Shown: piece by piece, positions 1 through 5,550 of the stretch
Layout of the letters: each line of letters opens with the position of its first letter
How positions within the stretch are numbered: position 1 is the first letter of the stretch
Source: an uncultured Polymorphobacter sp.
GTDB lineage: Bacteria > Pseudomonadota > Alphaproteobacteria > Sphingomonadales > Sphingomonadaceae
Reading direction: 5' to 3'
DNA length: 8,224 nucleotides
NCBI GenBank assembly: GCA_937894055.1
Contig: CALDHQ010000600.1
Span: forward strand, 1 to 8,224
The notes under the pieces: model-generated
Database searches by the model: none
Seen by the model: only the letters and a program-made list of their open reading frames with translations
What the model was told of the DNA's origin: nothing
Program-made: the position numbers and the translations under genes

Positions 1-1123
1 CGGTCATGGCAAGCGCCGCCGGTCCGTCCCACGGCTCCATGACGCTGGCGAAGAATGCGTACATCGCGCGATGCGCATCGGGCAGCGTGTCGTCCTTGCC
101 CCAGGCTTCGGGGACCATCATCAGCTTGGCGGTCGGCGCGTCGCGGCCCGAGCGCACCAGCGCCTCGAACACCGCGTCGAGCGCGGCGGTATCCGACGCA
201 CCCGCCGGCACCAGCGGCTTGATGTCTTCGGAAAGCTCGCCGAACGCCGACGCCGCCATCTTGATTTCGTGGCTTTTCATCCAGTTCTTGTTGCCGCGCA
301 CGGTGTTGATTTCGCCGTTGTGCGCGAGGCAGCGGAACGGCTGCGCCAGCCACCATTGCGGGAAGGTGTTGGTCGAATAGCGCTGGTGATAGATGGCGAA
401 GCGCGACACGAAGCGTTCGTCGTTGAGGTCGGGGTAGAAGATCGACAGCTCCTGCGCGAGGAACAGCCCCTTGTAGATCATCGAGCGGCTGCTCAGCGAG
501 CAGACGTAAAAGCCCTGGATCTGCGCCTCGATGACCTTTTTCTCGATGCGGCGGCGGATCAGGAACAGGTCCTTTTCGAACGCCTCGGCGGCAGCGCGGT
601 CGACGATGCGGCCGGTGCGCGGCCCGGCGATCATGATCTGCTCGATTTCGGGGCGCGACTGCATCGCCTTGTCGCCGATGACGCTGACGTCTACGGGCAC
701 GCGGCGCCAGCCGTAGATTTTATAGCCGAAGCCGATGATTTCGGATTCGACGATGGTGCGGCAGCTTTCCTGTGCGGCGAGGTCGGTGCGCGGCAGGAAG
801 ATCTGGCCCACCGCGAGCAGGTTGGGCCGCGGCCGGTGGCCGGCGCGTTCGATATGTTCGTGGAAGAAGTCGACCGGGATTTCGACATGGATGCCGGCGC
901 CGTCGCCGGTCTTGCCATCGGCATCGACGGCACCGCGGTGCCAGACCGCCTTCAGCGCGTCGATTGCCGCAGTGACGACGCGGCGCGATGCCTTGCCGTC
1001 GGTGGCGGCGACCAGCCCGACCCCGCATGCGTCCGATTCGAGATCGGGGCGGTACATGCCGACTTCTGCAATGCGCTGACGTTCTGCTTGGTTCTGCGCG
1101 AAGTCGAAAGGGGTCGGGCTCAT
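1..1123 (-). CDS. gltB: Glutamate synthase (NADPH) large subunit, N-terminal part, cut by window edge
   Basis: This is the alpha subunit of GOGAT, which takes ammonia from glutamine and passes it to 2-oxoglutarate to make glutamate in the cytoplasm. About 374 residues are visible; the family is usually about 1,500, so most of the protein lies beyond the left edge. The visible part is the class II glutamine amidotransferase domain. After a short propeptide, the sequence DACGVGLVA places the expected N-terminal catalytic cysteine at Cys33, normally exposed by propeptide removal. Further family motifs are HRGAVDADGKTGDGAG (about 62-77), HQRYSTN (246-252) and HNGEINT (268-274). The ATG at 1123 is preceded by GGAGAG (1130-1135) with a 6-nt spacer. 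The gene follows a DUF2059 gene by 33 nt and is the third gene of a probable gltD-DUF2059-gltB operon. No frameshift is seen in the visible part. Confidence 0.96.
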   Translation of the reverse strand, partial: MSPTPFDFAQNQAERQRIAEVGMYRPDLESDACGVGLVAATDGKASRRVVTAAIDALKAVWHRGAVDADGKTGDGAGIHVEIPVDFFHEHIERAGHRPRPNLLAVGQIFLPRTDLAAQESCRTIVESEIIGFGYKIYGWRRVPVDVSVIGDKAMQSRPEIEQIMIAGPRTGRIVDRAAAEAFEKDLFLIRRRIEKKVIEAQIQGFYVCSLSSRSMIYKGLFLAQELSIFYPDLNDERFVSRFAIYHQRYSTNTFPQWWLAQPFRCLAHNGEINTVRGNKNWMKSHEIKMAASAFGELSEDIKPLVPAGASDTAALDAVFEALVRSGRDAPTAKLMMVPEAWGKDDTLPDAHRAMYAFFASVMEPWDGPAALAMT

Positions 1124-1135
1124 CTGGGTCTCTCC

Positions 1136-1151
1136 GCCGGCCAGTGCCGGC
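1136..1151 (-). promoter_or_regulatory. GC-rich stem-loop abutting the gltB ribosome binding site
   Basis: In the 33-nt gap between the DUF2059 stop and the gltB start, two copies of GCCGGC (1136-1141 and 1146-1151) flank a 4-nt loop and form a perfect 6-bp all-GC stem. The stem ends directly next to the gltB Shine-Dalgarno GGAGAG (1130-1135). No T-run follows, so it does not look like an intrinsic terminator. It could affect gltB translation or stabilise an mRNA end between the cistrons; that role is inference. Confidence 0.45.
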
Positions 1152-1156
1152 TTGCG

Positions 1157-1720
1157 TTACTTCTTGGGTGGTGCAGCGGGCTGCAGCTTCTTCAGCTCGG
1201 CATCGATCTGCGGGCCCAGCGCCTGCATCGCGGCGCCGATCTTGGCGCCCATCAGCTGGTTGGTGGCCTGGTTGATTTCAGCCATCACGCGCGGCTGCTT
1301 GGTCTGCATCGCGATGCCCAGCGGGCTGCGGTAGAATTCCGACAGCGCCTTCAGCTCGGCGGCGGTGAAGTTCTTGGCATAGGCCTGGATCGCCGCATTG
1401 ACGACCGCCGGGGTCTGCGCGGTCACGACCTTCTGTGCGGCATTGGCCTGCATGACGCCGACACGGCCCAGCACTTCCTTGAACTTGGCGGGGTTTGCGG
1501 CGCGGGCCTGTTCAAAGCCCGGCTGCTGCGACAGCATCTGCGTGATGGCGGCGCCCGATCGCATGCCGGCGATGCTCTGGTTCGCGCTGGCGGTAATCTG
1601 GCCCTTGACGTCGAGCTGCTGGACCAGCGCGGTGGCGGCGGTAACGGCAGCCGGGTCGGCGGCAGCCAGCACCGGCGTCGCGGTGGCCAGCAGGCCGATG
1701 ATGATGAGGTTGCGGATCAT
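1157..1720 (-). CDS. Exported DUF2059-domain protein located between gltD and gltB
   Basis: This is a 187-residue protein of unknown biochemical role. It begins with a typical Sec signal peptide: a short basic start (MIRN), a hydrophobic core and an Ala-rich end, with likely cleavage after VLA (residue 19), leaving a periplasmic protein of about 168 residues. The segment FTAAELKALSEFYRSPLGIAM (118-138) matches the core pattern of DUF2059 (an acidic/Leu helix, then FYxSPxG). The rest is Ala/Gln-rich and probably helical. No cysteine is present, so it is not a lipoprotein, and the C-terminus is Pro/Lys-rich. The ATG at 1720 follows AAGGAG (1727-1732), which overlaps the gltD stop codon, with a 6-nt spacer. 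Gaps are 10 nt to gltD and 33 nt to gltB, so co-transcription with GOGAT is likely. No functional link to glutamate synthesis is shown by the sequence. Confidence 0.88.
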   Translation of the reverse strand: MIRNLIIIGLLATATPVLAAADPAAVTAATALVQQLDVKGQITASANQSIAGMRSGAAITQMLSQQPGFEQARAANPAKFKEVLGRVGVMQANAAQKVVTAQTPAVVNAAIQAYAKNFTAAELKALSEFYRSPLGIAMQTKQPRVMAEINQATNQLMGAKIGAAMQALGPQIDAELKKLQPAAPPKK

Positions 1721-1730
1721 TGACTACTCC

Positions 1731-3179
1731 TTAGGCGGCGACCGGCTTGCGGGCTGCAGCCCGGGCCTTGGCGACCAGATGTTGATGCATCGACTTTGCG
1801 ACATCGCGTCCGTCGCGGATTGCCCATACCACAAGGCTGGCGCCGCGCACGATGTCTCCGGCGGCGAAAACCCCGTCGATATTGGTTTGCATCGACCTGT
1901 TGTCGACGCGCAACGTGCCCCAGCGCGTGACGCCGAGTTCGGGCGCGCCGAACAGCAACGGCAGCGGCTCGGGGTCAAAGCCCAGCGCCTTGATGACCAG
2001 CGTTGCGGGCAGCACGACCGCCGTACCCGGCTCGGGCTCGGGCGCGCGGCGGCCGCTGGCGTCGGGCGCGCCGAGCCGCATGCGTGCGACATTGACCGAA
2101 GTGACGTTGCCGGTGTCGGCACCAAAGCTGTCGGGTGCCGACAACCATTCGAACTTGACGCCCTCCTCCTCGGCATGCGCGACTTCGCGCTGCGATCCCG
2201 GCATGTTGGCGCGGTCGCGGCGGTACAGGCAGCGCACCGAGTTGGCGCCCTGGCGGATGGCGGTGCGCACGCAGTCCATCGCGGTGTCGCCGCCGCCGAT
2301 GACGACGACATCACGGCCTTCGGCATTCAGCGCATCAAAATCGCGCACCTCGTCGCCAAAGCCGATGCGGTTGCTGGCGACCAGATAATCGAGCGCCGCG
2401 ATGACGCCGTTGGCCTCGACGCCGGGGGCGACGAGTTCGCGCGGTTGATAGACGCCGGTGGCGATCAGCACCGCGTCGTGGAGCTCGCGCAGTTCGGCAA
2501 GCGTCGCGTCGCGGCCGACTTCGAAGTCGTTGTGGAAGACGATGCCGCCGGCCTCGAGCCGCGCGATCCGGCGTCCGACGACCTGCTTTTCAAGCTTGAA
2601 GTTGGGGATGCCGTAGGTCAGCAGCCCGCCGGCGCGGTCGTAGCGGTCATAGATGTGGACGTCGTAGCCCTTGATGCGCAGCTGCTCGGCAGCGGTCAGC
2701 CCGGCCGGGCCGGCACCGATGATGCCCACCGATTGCCCGCTGCGATCGGCGAGCGGCACCAGCGGCTTGACCCAGCCTTGTTCCCAGGCGGTGTCGGTGA
2801 TGAACTTTTCGACCGAGCCGATGGTGACTGAGCCGAAGCCCTTTTCGATGACGCAATTGCCCTCGCACAGCCGGTCCTGCGGGCAGATGCGGCCGCAGAT
2901 TTCGGGCATCGACGAGGTGGCTTGCGAGATTTCATAGGCCTCCTCGAGCCGGCCTTCGGCGGTCAGCCGCAGCCAGTCGGGGATGTTGTTGTGCAGCGGA
3001 CAATGCACCTGACAGAACGGCACGCCGCACTGCGAGCAGCGCGATGCCTGCTCCTCGGCCTTGGCGAGAATGTACGGCGTGGCGATTTCGAGAAAGTCGT
3101 CGGCGCGTTCAGCGGCGCCGCGCTTGGGCGGGAACGCCTGCGCGGTCTGCGTGAATTTGAGCATTATGGCGTTTGACAT
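1731..3179 (-). CDS. gltD: Glutamate synthase (NADPH) small subunit
   Basis: This is the beta subunit of GOGAT. It oxidises NADPH through FAD and feeds electrons to the FMN/Fe-S centres of GltB. Numbering from the ATG at 3179 (482 aa, normal for the family), the N-terminal cysteine-rich region carries CSQCGVPFC with Cys48, Cys51, Cys56 and Cys60, then Cys95, Cys99, Cys105 and Cys109, the eight cysteines expected to hold two 4Fe-4S clusters. An FAD-binding GAGPAG lies at 155-160, GGLLTYGIPNFKL at 184-196, the NADPH-binding GGGDTAMDC at 295-303, and a second FAD motif AAGD near 439-442. A GTG at 3182 directly precedes the ATG. The Shine-Dalgarno GGGAG (3186-3190) is only 3 nt from the GTG but 6 nt from the ATG, so the ATG is preferred. 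The next gene, DUF2059, starts 10 nt after the stop. No key residue is missing. Confidence 0.97.
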   Translation of the reverse strand: MSNAIMLKFTQTAQAFPPKRGAAERADDFLEIATPYILAKAEEQASRCSQCGVPFCQVHCPLHNNIPDWLRLTAEGRLEEAYEISQATSSMPEICGRICPQDRLCEGNCVIEKGFGSVTIGSVEKFITDTAWEQGWVKPLVPLADRSGQSVGIIGAGPAGLTAAEQLRIKGYDVHIYDRYDRAGGLLTYGIPNFKLEKQVVGRRIARLEAGGIVFHNDFEVGRDATLAELRELHDAVLIATGVYQPRELVAPGVEANGVIAALDYLVASNRIGFGDEVRDFDALNAEGRDVVVIGGGDTAMDCVRTAIRQGANSVRCLYRRDRANMPGSQREVAHAEEEGVKFEWLSAPDSFGADTGNVTSVNVARMRLGAPDASGRRAPEPEPGTAVVLPATLVIKALGFDPEPLPLLFGAPELGVTRWGTLRVDNRSMQTNIDGVFAAGDIVRGASLVVWAIRDGRDVAKSMHQHLVAKARAAARKPVAA

Positions 3180-3187
3180 CACCGACT

Positions 3188-3206
3188 CCCGAACGAGCGG
3201 TTCGAA
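3188..3206 (-). promoter_or_regulatory. Leader hairpin overlapping the gltD Shine-Dalgarno
   Basis: On the minus-strand RNA, UUCGAAC (3206-3200) can pair with GUUCGGG (3194-3188) around a 5-nt loop: five Watson-Crick pairs plus two G-U pairs at the base. The last three bases of the 3' arm are the first three of the Shine-Dalgarno GGGAG (3186-3190). A competing pairing between GACTC (rc of 3225-3229) and GAGTC (rc of 3184-3188) would cover the other side of the same Shine-Dalgarno. Either could limit ribosome access. This is structural inference only. Confidence 0.3.
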
Positions 3207-3252
3207 TAGGTCGGTTTGGTGCCCGAGTCACGCACTATCTGGCCGATAGGTC
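3206..3252. repeat. Pair of ATAGGTC direct repeats 40 bp apart upstream of gltD
   Basis: ATAGGTC occurs at 3206-3212 and 3246-3252 on the plus strand. With flanks, the 13-base segments CGAATAGGTCGGT and CCGATAGGTCAGT agree at 10 positions. The start-to-start distance of 40 bp is close to four helical turns, so two protein molecules could bind on the same DNA face. Both copies lie between the candidate -10 and the gltD start. They could be operator half-sites or chance. Confidence 0.35.
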
Positions 3253-3336
3253 AGTATTGTTGTCTATTATCAAAAATCCACCGAAGTTTCTGCCGGGAAA
3301 GTCGGATTCTGTCCGGAATTTAGTTTCGAAACGGAA

Positions 3337-4143
3337 CTATCGTGCCAGCAGCCACACCAACGCCGCCGATCCGGCAATGATTCGGTACCAGGCAAACGGC
3401 GCGAATCCATAACGGCTGACCAGCGCGACAAAGCCCTTGATGACCACCAGCGCGACCAGAAACGACACCAGAAAGCCGATGCCGATATCGCCCAGCTGGC
3501 TGGTATCGAGGTTGTCGCGGTGCTTCCACAGCAGCAGCACCGTCGCCCCGGCAATCGTCGGCACGGCGAGGAAGAAGCTGAATTCCGCCGCGGTCTTGCG
3601 GTCGAGCCCGAGCAGCAAGCCGCCCATGATCGTCGCCCCCGACCGCGACACGCCGGGGATCATAGCCACGCACTGGACCAACCCGACGCCGAGCGAGGCG
3701 CGCCACGGCATCGCCTCGACACTGGTATAGCGCGGGACGCGCGCGCTGCGTTCGATCAGCAGGATAACGACACCGCCGACAATCAGCGCGATCGCCACCG
3801 TCATCGGGCTCGACAGCATCGCCTCGAACGCATCGATCAGCAGAAACCCGATGACTGCCGCCGGCAAAAACGCCAGCAACACGTTGCGGACAAAGGCAAT
3901 GGCGCCAGCATCGCGCGAAAACAGCCCGACCAGCACATCGGTAAAGCGCCGCCAGTACGCTACCACCACCGCGAGGATCGCCCCCGACTGGATGGCGATT
4001 TCAAACGTCGCGCCGGTTTCGCTCTTGAAGCCGATCAGCTCGCCCGCAAGAATGAGGTGGCCTGTCGAGGAGACCGGCAGAAACTCGGTCAGACCTTCGA
4101 CAACACCCATGATGATGATGTCGAGCAGTGAATGTTCGACCAT
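3337..4143 (-). CDS. uppP: Undecaprenyl-diphosphatase (UppP/BacA)
   Basis: This integral inner-membrane enzyme dephosphorylates undecaprenyl diphosphate to the monophosphate, recycling the lipid carrier used for peptidoglycan and other envelope polymers; overexpression in other bacteria gives bacitracin resistance. The 268-residue length is normal (about 270). The first signature EGLTEFLPVSSTGH (16-29) supplies the conserved glutamates Glu16 and Glu20, Ser26 and His29. The second, PGVSRSG (163-169), supplies the conserved Arg167. Several hydrophobic segments are evident, for example around 49-62, 88-103, 116-130 and near the C-terminus. The ATG at 4143 follows AAGGA (4151-4155) with a 7-nt spacer. 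It lies 26 nt downstream of the NDUFA9-like gene, so the two are probably co-transcribed. No missing catalytic residue or truncation is seen. Confidence 0.97.
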   Translation of the reverse strand: MVEHSLLDIIIMGVVEGLTEFLPVSSTGHLILAGELIGFKSETGATFEIAIQSGAILAVVVAYWRRFTDVLVGLFSRDAGAIAFVRNVLLAFLPAAVIGFLLIDAFEAMLSSPMTVAIALIVGGVVILLIERSARVPRYTSVEAMPWRASLGVGLVQCVAMIPGVSRSGATIMGGLLLGLDRKTAAEFSFFLAVPTIAGATVLLLWKHRDNLDTSQLGDIGIGFLVSFLVALVVIKGFVALVSRYGFAPFAWYRIIAGSAALVWLLAR

Positions 4144-4169
4144 CGGTCAGTCCTTGCAAGCTGGGAAAA

Positions 4170-5138
4170 TCAGGCGGCGCGGTCGCGGTGGAAGCGCCCG
4201 GCGGTGCGGAAGCGTTCGAGATACCCCGGCGCAATCGCTTCCATCGGCGTCGGCTCGATGCCGAACTCGGCCAGCCCCGGCCCGACCGCGACATTGTCCG
4301 ATTGCAGCATCAGCCACTGGTCATAGGTCATCGGCATGCCCGGCAGCACCTTGCCGAGCTGCGCCATCGCCTTGGCGGCGAACGGCGGAATGTCGACCAA
4401 TGGCTTGTCGACCCGGATTTCCTTGAGGATCCACGCCAGCAGCGCGCGGAACGTGTACACGCGCGGCCCGCCGAGGTCGTAGGTCTTGCCGCCAAAGCGC
4501 GCCGGGTCGGCGAGTGCCGCGACAATGGCACGCGCCACGTCGAGCACATAGACCGGCTGGAACTTCGTATCGCCGGCGATCACCGGCATCACCAGCAGGC
4601 TGCGCGCCAGCCCGGCAAAGCGGTTGAGGAAGGCATCTTCGGGGCCGAAAACGATCGACGGCCGCACGATCGTCGCCACCGGCAGCAGCTTGCGCACCGC
4701 GGCTTCGCCGTCGCCCTTGCTGCGGGCATATTGCGCCGGCGAATCGCGCGATGCGCCGATGGCCGAGACATGGACGAACGCTTCGACGCCGGCGTTGGCA
4801 GCGGCTTGCGCCACGGCGGCGGCGCCAAGGTGCTGGACCGAATCGAACTTCTGGCCGCTTTCATCAAGGATGCCGACCAGATTGACGCCAAGCGTCGCGC
4901 CGTCGAACGCCTGCGCCAGCGACGCCGGGCTGCGCACATCGGCGCTGACGATTTCGATCTGACCCAATGAACCCAATGGCTTGAGGAACAGCGCCGCAGG
5001 CTCGTTGCGCACCACGACGCGTATCCGCACGCCGGTACGCGCCAGTTCCTGGACAAGATAGCGGCCGATGAAACCCGAACCGCCGACAATGACTGCCAGC
5101 CCGTCGGGACCGAGGCGGCGCGTGTCGAACAACTGCAT
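4170..5138 (-). CDS. NDUFA9-like NAD(P)-binding protein (atypical SDR family)
   Basis: This 322-residue protein resembles the complex I NDUFA9 subunit family, a group of extended/atypical short-chain dehydrogenase-like proteins with a Rossmann fold. The N-terminus carries VIVGGSGFIGR (16-26) with the GxxGxxG dinucleotide motif (Gly19, Gly22, Gly25). It continues with an ADVRS segment (66-70), NLVGIL (86-91), HVSAIGAS (123-130), and a YxxxK pair (Tyr137, Lys141) followed by KGDGEAAVR. In the mitochondrial complex the relative is an accessory subunit binding NADPH; in bacteria the role is uncertain and it may not be part of complex I. The frame stays open far upstream to 5600, but that extension runs antisense through the tRNA. 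The ATG at 5138 has AAAGGG with a 6-nt spacer and is where family similarity begins. It is the first gene of a probable two-gene unit with uppP. Confidence 0.88.
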   Translation of the reverse strand: MQLFDTRRLGPDGLAVIVGGSGFIGRYLVQELARTGVRIRVVVRNEPAALFLKPLGSLGQIEIVSADVRSPASLAQAFDGATLGVNLVGILDESGQKFDSVQHLGAAAVAQAAANAGVEAFVHVSAIGASRDSPAQYARSKGDGEAAVRKLLPVATIVRPSIVFGPEDAFLNRFAGLARSLLVMPVIAGDTKFQPVYVLDVARAIVAALADPARFGGKTYDLGGPRVYTFRALLAWILKEIRVDKPLVDIPPFAAKAMAQLGKVLPGMPMTYDQWLMLQSDNVAVGPGLAEFGIEPTPMEAIAPGYLERFRTAGRFHRDRAA

Positions 5139-5286
5139 TCGAAACCCTTTTGCACGTGCGCCGAACAGCCCCGGCGCGTCGGAGCCGTCATGGCGCAACA
5201 CGCGTGACAAGACAATGTCTGTTGATTTGCCGCACACCGGTTGACAAGCCCACGCGACCTGCGTAACCCGCCGCACTCGCAACCGT
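5139..5286. promoter_or_regulatory. Divergent intergenic region between the NDUFA9-like gene and tRNA-Leu
   Basis: These 148 nt separate leftward and rightward transcription and should hold promoters in both directions. The rightward one is annotated separately. For the leftward gene, TTGTCT followed 17 nt later by CATGAC on the minus strand is a weak candidate only. An 11-bp inverted repeat AGACAaTGTCT lies at 5210-5220, and TGACAAG occurs twice (5205-5211 and 5242-5248), the second overlapping the tRNA -35 box. No coding sequence is supported here. Confidence 0.45.
5241..5269 (+). promoter_or_regulatory. Candidate promoter of tRNA-Leu
   Basis: A perfect -35 box TTGACA (5241-5246) is followed, after 17 nt, by TAACCC (5264-5269), a weak -10. 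A start about 7 nt further on would leave a leader of about 10 nt before the tRNA at 5287. A strong -35 with a poor -10 and GC-rich start region resembles stable-RNA promoters, but no start-site evidence exists here. Confidence 0.5.
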
Positions 5287-5373
5287 GCCCAGGTGGCGGA
5301 ATTGGTAGACGCGCCAGCTTCAGGTGCTGGTATTGGAAACGATGTGAAGGTTCGAGTCCTTTCCTGGGCACCA
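5287..5373 (+). tRNA. tRNA-Leu, anticodon CAG, with encoded CCA
   Basis: The 87-nt sequence folds into a complete class II tRNA. The acceptor arms GCCCAGG (5287-5293) and CCTGGGC (5363-5369) pair fully, the discriminator is A5370, and CCA is encoded at 5371-5373. The D arm has GCG/CGC with GG and AG conserved bases. The anticodon stem CCAGC/GCTGG encloses the loop TTCAGGT, giving anticodon CAG at 5321-5323, which reads CUG leucine codons. The long variable arm (ATTG/CGAT with a GAAA loop) is typical of tRNA-Leu, and the T arm carries TTCGAGT. CUG-type leucine codons are very common in the neighbouring genes, which fits this isoacceptor being important. Confidence 0.98.
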
Positions 5374-5426
5374 TTCCCCCGACCGTTAGCGTCCGGGAAT
5401 GCCGCATAAGCCGCAACGCTGCGGAC
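5374..5426 (+). terminator. Possible terminator or processing hairpins after tRNA-Leu
   Basis: Downstream of CCA, TTCCC (5374-5378) can pair with GGGAA (5395-5399), with an inner GAC/GTC pairing. Further on, CCGCA (5411-5415) pairs perfectly with TGCGG (5420-5424) around a 4-nt loop, with a short TTT at 5430-5432. An alternative long pairing joins AGCGT (5388-5392) with ACGCT (5416-5420). None has a proper U-tract, so this may be a weak terminator or a precursor-processing structure; read-through towards topA cannot be excluded. Confidence 0.3.
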
Positions 5427-5500
5427 AGGTTTCCAAACCCCACGACATCTGAACCGGCCGCTTTGCTGAACCGGATGCGGCACCGCCTCTTGCCACACCC

Positions 5501-5543
5501 TATATAAAGCGCGTAGGGCCGCCGCGCTTGGACTGGCCCGGAG
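5501..5543 (+). promoter_or_regulatory. topA: Candidate topA -10 element and ribosome binding site
   Basis: TATATAAA at 5501-5508 stands out in a GC-rich setting and is a good -10 candidate, giving a leader of about 35-40 nt. A -35 box at 16-18 nt spacing is not evident; the TTGCCA at 5490-5495 is too close. The Shine-Dalgarno GGAG (5540-5543) lies 7 nt before the topA ATG and supports that start. Confidence 0.4.
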
Positions 5544-5550
5544 TGCGTAC

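Larger units (their letters stand above)
3180..3336 (-). promoter_or_regulatory. gltD: Intergenic region and leader upstream of gltD
   Basis: These 157 nt separate the uppP stop from gltD and are clearly more AT-rich than the flanking genes, as expected for a promoter. On the minus strand GATAAT (3266-3271) matches the sigma-70 -10 consensus at five of six positions, but I see no good -35 box at normal spacing, so activation or a weak promoter is possible. The region also holds a leader hairpin, two ATAGGTC repeats, three GANTC sites (3184-3188, 3225-3229, 3305-3309), and the perfect 10-bp palindrome GTTTCGAAAC (3323-3332) just after the uppP stop. No clear rho-independent terminator for uppP is visible, so some read-through into gltD is possible. 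Confidence 0.4.

Noticed and set aside
71..1723. A 550-codon open frame on the plus strand opposite gltB and the DUF2059 gene
   Set aside because: It crosses two clearly real genes and their spacer, and its composition is typical of an antisense GC-rich shadow.
1398..2831. A 477-codon open frame on the plus strand opposite gltD and part of DUF2059
   Set aside because: It is antisense to gltD, which has intact cofactor motifs; no motif or domain is visible in the shadow translation.
3323..3332. Palindrome GTTTCGAAAC just after the uppP stop as a terminator
   Set aside because: It is perfect but only 10 bp with no loop room and no downstream T-run on the minus strand, so it cannot act as a normal intrinsic terminator.
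5287..5373. tRNA-Leu as a phage or island attachment site
   Set aside because: No integrase gene, no second copy of the tRNA 3' end, and no change in base composition is seen in the adjacent sequence.
5241..5507. An 88-codon plus-strand frame containing GGGIGRRASF
   Set aside because: This is the classic false peptide from translating a tRNA-Leu gene in the sense direction.
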